DNA of 64,000 nt from Mastigias papua. Taxonomy: Eukaryota; Cnidaria; Scyphozoa; Rhizostomeae; Mastigiidae. A program made the translations under genes and the position numbers. The number at the start of each line of letters is the position of its first letter. The stretch's first letter is position 1. The notes below the pieces were generated by a model. It ran no database searches and was not told the DNA's origin. It was given only the letters and a program-made list of their open reading frames with translations. The stretch spans positions 13,158,159-13,222,158 of the forward strand of contig OZ025270.1 of assembly GCA_964019165.1 (NCBI GenBank), read 5' to 3'. Below are positions 55,343 to 64,000 of this stretch, piece by piece.

Positions 55343-56471
55343 AGCTGAATTGTTACTATCATTCCCGCGACGTTTTGAGAACCAGATCAAAGACCCACGC
55401 CAACTTGACGCACTAGAGGAGGAGTATCAACTATATGAATCGATGTCGCATGATGAAATTTCTAAAGATGTGTGGGATGAATCGCTAATCAAGGTGTCGG
55501 AAGAGCGCGCATATCACCGTATTGACATAATATGGAGTCATCTCAAAACAACGTTTCCTAAGCTTGCAAATATTGCACTGTTTTTGCTAACTTTACCTCA
55601 TAGTAATGTAAAACTACAGGGTTTTACAGCGTAACAATAATCAATAATTAAATTACAAATAGCGATTATTGTTGATAGAAAGAAATAACAAATTAAGATA
55701 AATGCACACAATTGGTTTAAGGTCAATAAGTCCAACAGCAAACACTTCTCATCTGAACAAGTTAACGGATCACGATACGATTTTAGACAGATGCAACGAC
55801 AACGGTAATCACTTCGTTTGGACTATGCGGCAACGCCTTCACTTTCAACAACTGCGAACGATTCTTCTAAAGGGATCGGCAACTTCCACGAACGGCAACT
55901 TAACTCACGGCAAATCGATGAAACTCACATGCGTAAGTAACGGTAACTTCACATCAACGACAATCCAACGACAATCCAACGGCAACACTCTAAACACGAC
56001 TGTACCTAACGGCAACTAAATCACGACTGACGTTACAACAAGCACAGAACGGATATCACATGTACAACATACCATAAAGCATTGACACGATAAAACAAAG
56101 AAATGGTGACAGGAACTGTGGAGACGAATGACGCAATAACGCAACATGTGGATGAAGAAACAACAAGCGACAGAACGAATGAGGGCACAAAACTAACGCT
56201 ACTGACCATGACGTAACAACAATAATAAACATAAAACTCGTACTCTAACAGTAACGCTGGCGAGGAACGAATCTTCAGTATGATTGGAAAGAACAAAGCA
56301 AAATTCAGGTCTACCCTTGACAATGACACTTCTTTGAAGTCGATCATGCTGATCAAAATGAACAAACCAGAATCAATTAAGCCTTGCTATCTGTGGAAAT
56401 TTTCGAGCGATCTACTTAAGAAGTGCAATGCTGCCTGTAAAGAATATAATAAGCAGCATTCTGCTTCATAA
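55343..56471 (+). pseudogene. hAT transposase C-terminal region with solo LTR inside, right arm
   Basis: 55350-55606 encodes FPRRFENQIKDPRQLDALEE to LLTLPHSN. After the LTR, 56256-56471 continues GEERIFSMIGKNKAKFRSTL, NKPESIKPCYLWKFSSDLLK and KEYNKQHSAS-stop. Together this is the hAT dimerisation domain with its natural C-terminus. The catalytic DDE part is absent in this window. The homologous scrap at 10838 lacks the LTR. Confidence 0.8.
55607..56250 (+). mobile_element. Solo LTR, 644 bp
   Basis: Starts TGTAAAACTACAGGG and ends CTCTAACA, with GTAA on both sides (55603-55606, 56251-56254). It interrupts the hAT frame between SN and GEERIF. A 105-codon frame at 55702-56019 is rich in Asn/Thr/Gly and arises from GGCAAC-type repeats; no domain. 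Confidence 0.75.
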
Positions 56472-57640
56472 TTTGTATTAGATTGGAATCTTTATGATAT
56501 ATTTAATGTTTCTAGTATTTTCGTGCGTAAACTGAGCTTTTTGGTTTAAGTTACAATATTATATTTCGTTTTATTAGTGTTGATAACATTTGCCGTTGTA
56601 TTACAGTGATGGTACCAAAGACTTCAAGTTTCTTGACATATTGCCCACAAAAAGAATGCGTTGACTTTTTAAAACAAAGCAAAAAGTGTGTCTTAACTTT
56701 CATCAAAATTGTCACTATTATGTGCCACATCAGTAAGAATTCATAGAGACTTCTGGAAATATTATTCAGTTTCTCAAAATAGCAAATATTAATCCATATG
56801 GTGTTGAAGTTTGCTTCAGTTACAAGTTTATTGTTCTAAAGGAGAGGTACAGTCTCTTCTCACTAGAATTTTTTTCCAGTGATGGATGAAATGCCTCTTA
56901 CATAATCATCTACTCTATGAACTCATGTCTTGTGATAAGCATCTAGGAATGGAGTATTATACTGATACCAAGATTATTGTTTGTCCTTTGAGCTTTGCGT
57001 CAATGCACTGCTGAATAGCTGCAAGTAAAGTGCTGCCTAATATATTGGTAATAAATCAAATGAAGCTAGCGAGCTGAAACAAAATAAAGTAGGTTATTGA
57101 GTTCCTCAACTCATATTGAACCGTTACATTTTAAGTTTTTGAATTCTGATGTGACTCCTTGAATCTTGTGCCAGAGTGCATGCTATGCAGTATGTATTCG
57201 GGCCAAGAGTCCTTGACGCCTGTTAAGTCTTCATTTAGTGCTGATTTGATTCCCAAAAAACTTTCGGAGTGTAATTTGTTTTTGTACGGCGGCAAAGTTT
57301 AACAAGAAAACAGGCTGGGTGGATAGCGATGCACTCTGCTGAATGAGCGATACCACAATACATCTGGAAGCACATGAAAGCGACCAGTGTACAGTCTGCA
57401 CTTTACACTAAATTTCCAATGTGCTGTTATCCATCTCTTAATGTTAAATCAGAATCAATGCCATGATTTTTTACTGTTAATCGAAGCCAATTTCATCGCA
57501 GCAAGCTGTCTAGGCCTTCGTACGGCTAGTTATGCTATAAACCTCGAACTGAAAACGAGTTTAGAGGTGTACAAGTTTTACAATCCGCGCCTCGAAAATA
57601 ACAAAGGCGCCTACGCGAGTGTCCCGTCTGCTCTGTGGTA
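56472..57640. other. No recognised feature
   Basis: About 1.2 kb of unique-looking AT-rich DNA. An 84-codon frame at 57387-57641 shows no domain. The right end may contain the terminus of the 3' LTR of the minus-strand gypsy element. Confidence 0.35.
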
Positions 57641-57924
57641 AGGCAGTCGAATTCCAAGAAAACTCTTCGTAAGTCCCCCCCCGCAGGATCGTTCGGCTCT
57701 TTGTGTACCCCCGTACTGTTATATTCTTATTTTGTTGTGAGGTTAGGCCAATTAAACAACTGCGCTAACGTGAATCACACTGTAATTTTAAAAGCATACA
57801 TACAGGAACTAACTCGATAGTTCAAAATGTCATTGATTTGTATTGTTCCTAATCTCCTTCGCAGCCTAAAACATTACATCACTCTTATCTTAAAAAAAAA
57901 ATTAATAAAAAAAAAGCTGTCCTT

Positions 57925-58982
57925 TCAGTGTACTAGAGAAGAATCAACTGGATTTCCATAATGCTTTGTTGGTCTTCGGGCTCTTGACGATCTCCTAGGA
58001 ACCTGTCTATTGACATTATCGTCCCCTTTTGTATCATATTCATCGTTATCCTCATCGTCCATACTGTCATCAGAATTATTAACGTCTGCGTTTGACGTTA
58101 CTTTTTTAAGACATGAGGAGTTTCTCGTCAGATATCGGTTTCCTCTTTTTGCCACGATTCTTGATCCTTTTATGCGTACCACCGTGTATGGGTTAATATC
58201 AAACGTTGATGAAAACTTGCTCAACTTCTTTTGTTTGCATATTACTTTATCACCAACACTTATTTCACTATCTTTTACTCTCCTTTTTACGTCAGCATAA
58301 TGTTTTGATTGCGCTTTAGACTTTTCATCATTAATCTTGGCTTCATTGTGTCTGTTAACTGGGTATTTATTATTGGTAACATAGGTAATTTTCCTTTTAC
58401 TACGCGATTGAACAAGAGTTGGGCTGGTGGTATTTTCGTCGAGGAGTGCGGAGTTGTTCTGTAGTTCAGAAGAAACCGGTTTAATTCTTGTTTCCATTTG
58501 TGCTTTTCAAGAAGAGCAGTACGAATAACTTTTCCAATTGGTTTCATGAATGCCTCTACGGTGGCATTACCTTGCGGCCATAATGGTGTAGATGTCATAT
58601 TTTCAATCCCTAAAGACTTCATATATGCTGCAAATTCCTCTCCAACGAAAGGCGGTCCGTTATCGGACTTGATTTTGGCAGGTATACCATGTCTCGCGAA
58701 TATAGCGTCAAGTTTTGGAATTGTTGCTCTTGCAGAAGTAGTGGTTACCAGTTCTACTTCTGGGTATCGCGAGTATGTATCTATGACAACCAAAAGATAT
58801 TGACCTTCTGGCAGTGGTCCATAGAAGTCTATTTTCAATTCTTGCCACGGTCCATCTGGGAGTGGTGTCGGCTGAATTGGTTCTGGTGGATTTTGCTGTC
58901 CTGTTGCTCGACAAGCAATACATGTCCTAACTTCCTCTTTTACTAATTTTTCCATGTCCGGGAACCACAAGTATTCGCGCAA
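57925..58982 (-). pseudogene. Ty3/gypsy integrase, frameshifted
   Basis: Frame 1 (58982-58287): EYLWFPDMEKLVKEEVRTCI with CIACRATG zinc Cys pair, catalytic Asp in LKIDFYGPLPEGQ, Asp in IKSDNGPPFVG, and Glu in NATVEAFMKPIGK. Frame 2 (58497-57925) carries the true C-terminus: KHYADVKRRVKDSEISVGDK, NPYTVVRIKGSRIVAKRGNR, then an acidic Asp/Asn tail and RRSSRARRPTKHYG. The switch is near 58370-58420. Frames join by one indel. Confidence 0.82.
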
Positions 58983-61190
58983 CAGAGCTTTGGTCCTTGC
59001 GGACCTTGATGTCCCTCATGTGCTAATTTTATCACACGATTCCGTAGTCCTGTAGGTATGATAAGTCTTGTACCTCGAAGAAGTATGTTAGTTTTACAAT
59101 CGACTGTAAGCTCTTCACGTATTTTCCGAAACGGCTGTACAAGATCGCTTCCCCACATGTTCGTTTTTAGAGCTGCACGAACTGCTCGTAACTGTCGATC
59201 ATTTTCTACAGCGGACTGAAGGTCTTCAATCGTTAAAGCAGGAAATAGAGTTTCATGTGTGATGAAATTTATATACTCGTCAGCAATGTTTGGACGTAAA
59301 GGCTTTGTAGGTAAAGGGTGACGTGACATGAAATCGGCTGGATTTTCTTCGCCTTTCTTGTAAATTACCGAGAAATCATACTGTTGCAATCTCAGCATCC
59401 ACCGTTCTATGCGAGCTGGAGTTTTGGAACATGGGTTGGCATAAATAACTTCCAGGGGTTTGTGATCTGTATATAGTACGAATGGTGCACCGTACAAGTA
59501 AAGGTGAAAATGCTCAACACCCCAAACTATAGCGAGAGCCTCTTTCTCTGTCTGTGAATAGCGTGTTTCTACCTCTGTAAGTGAGCGGCTTGCGTACGCA
59601 ATTATCTTTGTCTCTTGTGAGTGAGGTACTCTTTGTGCTAATACTGCTGATAGACCAACTGGGCTTGCATCAACCAAGACAATTGACTCTTTGTTGACAT
59701 CAAAATAGCTAACGACAGGACTATTTGTCAATATGAATTTTAACTTGTCATACGCTGCTTGGCATTCCTCCGACCATTTGAATGTAGCGTTCTTTTTAGT
59801 CAGTTCACGCAATGGTGCTGTAGCATAGTCTGGTATAAACTGTGAGCAATAGTTTGACATACCCAGTAGACTGCGCACTTCACTTGCATTAGATGGTATA
59901 GGGGTATTAGCAAAGGCGGTAACTTTCTTTGGATCTGCACGTTTACCCTCTTTCGAAAACTGAAATCCATAGAAATCTAGATGTTCTTTTAGAAACTTAC
60001 ATTTATCCAAATTCAGTGTGATGTTATTGTCATTCATTTGCTTAAGACATGCTTCCAATGCTTGATAATGTTCTTCGACATCTTTTCCAAAAACGATTAC
60101 GTCATCGGCAATGTTTCTCACCCCTTGCAGGCCTTGCAGGCTTGTTTGTAACATATGTTGAAAAGTCTCAGCAGCACTGTTGGTTCCATAATTAAGTCTT
60201 TTGTAACGAAAGAGTCCCATATGTGTCGTGAAGGTTGTTATATGACGGCTGTTGAGGGATAACTCAAGTTGGTGGTAGGCCTGGGATAGGTCTAACTTTG
60301 AAAAGACTGTGACACCGTTCAAGTCAATGGAAATATCCTTTACTGTTGGTATTGGATGTCTTACGCGTTTAATTGCTTTATTCGCTGCCCTCATATCGAC
60401 ACATAACCGAATTTCTCCATTCTTTTTCGGGACACACACAATTGGGGACACCCAGTCGGTTTCTTCGTTTTCCGGTACCTTGTCAATTATATCTTGTGCA
60501 ACTAACTTGTCCAATGCATTCTGTACTTTATTGCGCAAGTGAAAAGGTATTCGTCTTTGTTGCTGAGCAACTGGCTTCACGTCTGGGTCAATCACTAGTT
60601 CGACCTGTTTATCCTTTAATTTGCCTAGGCCGTGGAAGACTGAAGGAAATTTATCCAGAATTTTAGTTATTCGAGGATCATTGACAGGAGAGCCTTTGTG
60701 GCTGATGGTATTGATGTGCAGGCTAATAAGACCAAGATCTTTTGCAGTTGAGTAGCTGAGCAGGCACCCACCATTATCTTTGGTGACATAGAATGTTGCA
60801 ACTGCATACCTTTGTTTAGTTTCGACTAGGGCCTTGAATTTCCCTTGCATTTGCATTGGTGTATTTGAATTGTAAGCATAGGCTTGAACTTTGGTTTGCT
60901 TTAGATCTATACCTTTTATTCTGGAGAATGTAACACTGTCAATGATATTGATCGTTGTACCAGTGTCGATTAGCACTTGACATTCACAGTCGTGTATAGT
61001 AACAGTGGCCGCAGGCTGAGTGGACTCGGGGCCTTTAACCGCATAACAATAATCGGAATCCGAGGTGTCACTGTGATCTCTAGTGTCATTGCGAATGGGG
61101 CGTACCCTTGAGTGGCTGGCGGGCTTGTGAGTAGGACCACGGGCTAGTTTAGTTTTTCCCATGCAATACTTGGCAAAATGGTATGGCGCG
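58943..61190 (-). pseudogene. Ty3/gypsy Pol: protease, RT, RNase H, start of integrase
   Basis: 739 codons from Met 61162; homology starts slightly upstream at the zinc-knuckle remnant HFAKYCMGKTK. Protease LIDTGTTINIID (~residue 66). RT: EIRLCVDMRAANKAIKR, FSKLDLSQAYHQLEL, catalytic IADDVIVFG. RNase H: VLVDASPVGLSAVLAQ, TEKEALAIVWGVEHFHLYLY, TDHKPLEV. Integrase zinc domain begins (LAHEGHQG) and the frame is then lost near 59000. The RT through RNase H is uninterrupted. Sequence style resembles Mag-type gypsy elements, a tentative lineage call. Confidence 0.88.
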
Positions 61191-61238
61191 GCATAAAGGT
61201 CAAAGATGGGCCGTCGTAATGGTAGGTCATCGTAGCTC

Positions 61239-61590
61239 TACGGCCCCGCTTTCCGGAAAGCATCATCGAGCAGTATTACGACCATGCTTTCCGGAAAGCA
61301 TCGTCGTAAAGTGCGACCATGAATTCCGGAATGCATCGTCGCAGAAACCTTCACGCTACGATTAGGGAAAGCATCGTCGTAACCTCGTTTTCATTTTACG
61401 CTACGATTAGGATAGTACTAGCCCTACGGCCCCGCTGTCCGGAATGCATCGTCAAGCAGTATTACGACCATGCTTTCCGGAAAGCATCGTCGTAAAGTAC
61501 GACCATGAATTCCGGAAAGCACTGTCGCACAAACTTTTACGCTACTATTAGGGAAAGCGTCGTCGTATCCTCATTCACATTTTAGGATGT
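61239..61590. repeat. Two 186-bp tandem repeats with TTCCGGAA palindromic cores
   Basis: Unit 1 starts at 61239 and unit 2 at 61425 (both TACGGCCCCGCT). Together they hold six variants of a TCCGGAA-GCATCGTCG module. CTTTCCGGAAAG, a 12-bp perfect palindrome, occurs three times; GGGAAAGC(A/G)TCGTCGTA occurs twice. Many TCGTCG and CGACGA-type words make it CpG-rich against an AT-rich background. It could be a subterminal transposon region, a satellite seed or a protein-binding array. Confidence 0.8.
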
Positions 61591-61952
61591 GCTTATTTAG
61601 ACATCTGTGCTTAGGCCCTTTCCAGTAGCGCGTTACTGCATATTGTTTTCCAATTCGTATCGTGCTTGGAGGAAAGCGTCTAATTCTCACCACTTCCAGT
61701 GTAACAGCAACGAAGGGAAACAGTGCAAAAAGTATGTATTGTTGATATTTTTGTATAACATATTTACTTTTGCATAAAATATATATTTAATCAATAGAAG
61801 TTGCATCATAAGAATTATTCAACAACATGCTTTGTTGAAAGCTTGCAGTCCACTGTGGCAAGACCTTTTCTCCGTTGTCTGCAATTCGTTTACGGATAGA
61901 TTTTTGTTTGAAAGTTCCTTTTGAAAATCTTGCAGTGCATAACAGACGACCC

Positions 61953-64000
61953 ATGCCGGAACTTTTGAGGAGTCACTTGATAGTAATCTTTCAGAAGCTA
62001 ATAAGAGAAGTATCTCAACCATTCCTATCTGAAGATCAGGAAGATTACTTCCAATTTCGAACAGATAATCTTTGCTACTTGGTCAGGAAGTGTAATGAGT
62101 TGTATGAATTAGGGGATGATTGCCTTCATGCCATAGAAGCTTTATCTGCGCTGTCAAGATCGTCAGTCAATATAAAAGAGGATGGTTATCAAGCCCCGAA
62201 AGAACAGACTGACAATTGTGGTCGGCCAAAATATTGTGTGACAAAGCAGCAATTGGAGTATTACCTAGAGAATGGATTTACTGTTCCTGCAATTGCAAAG
62301 ATGATCTCTGTTAGCGAGAAGACTATTAAACGGAGACTGAAGGATTACGACTTGTCCATCACAGGTTGCTATGCGAGGCTGAGTGATGAAGAGCTTGATG
62401 GAATTGTCAGGGATATAGTTGCTCAAAACCCAAATTGTGGTTATAGGAGGATGTTAGGTTTCTTGATGTCGCGTGGGGTTAGGGTATCAGAGCAAAGGAC
62501 AAGAGAGTCTATGCATAGAGTTGACCCAGAGGGAGTTCTCCTACGTGCTATGCAACTAACAACAATCTATAGGCGAGAGTACAAGGTTCCAGGAGTTTTG
62601 TCATTATGGCATATCGATAGCCATCACAAATTGATCAGGTACAGACTCTCCTTACAATTATTATATTTCAAACAAGTGCCTTTCTCGTAATTCAAACAAC
62701 AATCAGCCAATGGTGGATCTAGCATGAAATATGGGGGTATTTGGGTAAAGTCCTGTGTTGACTCAAAAGGGGCAAGATAAGATTAAGATGACTTCTTATT
62801 CAGTGAGGGATCGTGGCCCCTCTCTGGGTTCGCTACTGCAATCAACCTCACTTGTTATTAACGTAATACAATGCACGTATTTCTATAAGAAACAAACTTT
62901 CTCCCTTCAACCTGAACATTTCGTAATATTTTTTTAAATCCAACCTTATGTTTTTCTAATCTCAAGTGTTTCTTAAAATTTTTGAAATTACTTATAGCAC
63001 CAAGGCAACCGTCAGGCGAGGACTAGAATCTTTTAATTAAAAAAAATTCAGAAACGAATGCTTTTTGTACTTGTTTTCGGTGCAATTAAAAATTTTCTCG
63101 CAACAACACATTTGTCAAGTATAATTTTGAAACTCACCCTGCCTGAGTTTCTTACATTTTTCTTAATGTTTGCCTTATTTGAGTATCATGTTTATTATAT
63201 ACTTGTTTCTTCTAAAAGATATGTTAAATCAATGTGTCTACTTAACAGTTGAATTAGGCAAAACCATGTCTACTCCCAGCTGCTTTAGCCAGAACATAGT
63301 AAAACGCCGTGTGGATTATTTTCTTCAATGTATGATGAGCATACTATGTTAGATAGGTAATATTTCGTATCGCAAAAGTTCTTTTCAGACACATGCTACA
63401 TGTATTTGACACAAAACTGAATAAGAAATGAATTGACCACTCCACACTACACTGCAAAAGTTTTAGAACAGCGTTACTATAAAAAATTCCCCTCCCCATA
63501 ATATTTTTTCCAAAATGGCCCCACCGAAAACCAAACTCTGCATCCTCCTATGCCCACTACAACCATCCCTAGCTCTCTCGTCACAATCTGTCTATGAGTA
63601 ACTGAGTAACTGTTAACCTGTTAAGTTTTGTGTATTTTGTCTGTTTCAGGTGGAAATTCGTTATCCATGGGTGCATCGATGGTTATAGCCGCAAATTATG
63701 TTCCTGTCCTGTGCAACCAACAATAAAGCCAGCACGGTATTAAAGGAGTTTTTGAAGGCCAAAGAGACGTTTGGACTGCCCTCCAGAGTGCGTGGAGATA
63801 TGGGAGTGGAAAACACCGAAGTAGCTTGGTACATGTTCACACACCCAGATAGGGGCCCTGACAGGGGTAGTTATATTGCTGGAAAAGGTGTACACAACCA
63901 GAGAATAGAGAGACTATGGATATACGTTTACCTTGGAGTAGTATATTTATACTACAATCTCTTTGCCCAGATGGAGATAGCTGACCTCCTAAATTTAGAG
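61953..64000 (+). CDS. DDE/integrase-core domain gene, two visible exons, runs off window
   Basis: Exon a: from a TTGCAG acceptor (61935) with Met at 61953 ([20 protein letters not shown]) to a donor AG|GTACAG at 62638. Exon b: from TTTCAG (63649) onward. The intron of 1011 bp joins LI-R-WKFVIH in frame. A helix-turn-helix-like region ([20 protein letters not shown], ~residue 125) and [19 protein letters not shown] precede the catalytic core. Core residues: Asp of WHIDSHHKL, Asp of [10 protein letters not shown] and Glu of HNQRIERLW (about D36E). Near 63695 the frame needs one extra base (an AAA run), so either pseudogenisation or a sequence error. The family is the widespread animal 'integrase core' type, perhaps IS3EU-derived; that assignment is from memory. 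Confidence 0.75.
62639..63649 (+). other. Predicted intron of the integrase-core gene
   Basis: GT at 62639 (AG|GTACAG), AG at 63648-63649 (CTGTTTCAG). Joining restores the conserved [12 protein letters not shown] block across the integrase active-site strand. The interior has stops in all plus frames and no recognised element. Confidence 0.75.

Larger units (their letters stand above)
57640..61195 (-). mobile_element. Ty3/gypsy element, minus strand, gag and 5' LTR missing
   Basis: Pol runs from ~61190 down to 57925. A purine-rich stretch and TGTAATGTTTTAGGC at 57878 mark the probable 3' LTR start; its end (~57640) is uncertain. The upstream end stops within the last Gag zinc knuckle (HFAKYC) at ~61190, where a tandem repeat region begins. 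Integrity is reduced by two frameshifts. Confidence 0.75.

Noticed and set aside
61239..61590. CRISPR-like array
   Set aside because: Only two long units with degenerate internal modules, no regular spacer structure, and a eukaryotic context.

Overview
The window is metazoan genomic DNA built almost entirely of transposable elements. It is AT-rich, has no operons or prokaryotic signals, carries many trinucleotide microsatellites, and contains one spliced gene model. The LINE, Ty3/gypsy, hAT and PIF/Harbinger mix would suit a cnidarian or another basal invertebrate. That placement is a weak guess: no species-diagnostic host gene is present.

Layout. 1-3.6 kb: a long inverted-repeat (foldback) element carrying a solo LTR. 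3.7-13.6 kb: fragments of two LINE families, a hAT MITE, a nested MITE with an internal hairpin, a gag scrap, a hAT scrap and a decayed LINE ('family D') with a solo LTR inside it. 13.7-17.6 kb: two 'family B' LINE copies (restriction-like endonuclease type) in tandem, separated by (ATT)n. 17.7-31.8 kb: 'family A' LINEs (CR1-like, apurinic-endonuclease type). One is apparently full length with an esterase-type ORF1 (19.2-24.05 kb). Others are 5'-truncated, two of them sharing the same premature stop. PIF/Harbinger-type elements with TTA/TAA target duplications surround some of these. 31.8-41.3 kb: three LINEs with restriction-like endonucleases sit around (TAA)n tracts. Two are family B; between them lies an apparently intact R4/Dong-type element with a single ~1226-codon ORF.

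41.5-43.9 kb: a 5'-truncated gypsy pol with a 68-bp tandem duplication. 45.0-56.5 kb: a deeply nested block. A hAT fragment carrying a ~640-bp solo LTR exists as an inverted pair around a decayed family A LINE. The left arm was later hit by a Harbinger element (873 bp, TTA duplication) and by a gypsy element (350-bp LTRs, TTACC duplication). The 5' LTR of that gypsy was in turn hit by a 1.45-kb non-autonomous LTR element (AGAC duplication). 57.6-61.2 kb: a gag-less gypsy pol on the minus strand. 61.2-61.6 kb: a 186-bp tandem repeat with palindromic cores. 61.95-64.0 kb: a DDE/integrase-core gene with a GT-AG intron, running off the window.

How the parts relate: little here is cellular gene function. 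The biology is one of insertion-site preference ((TAA)n microsatellites as landing pads or products of LINEs), nesting, and trans-mobilised defective copies. The most noteworthy signals are the cluster of microsatellite-associated LINEs, a 3'-terminal RNA hairpin of family A with apparent compensatory changes, the foldback element, and the spliced integrase-core gene with its repeat-rich upstream region.
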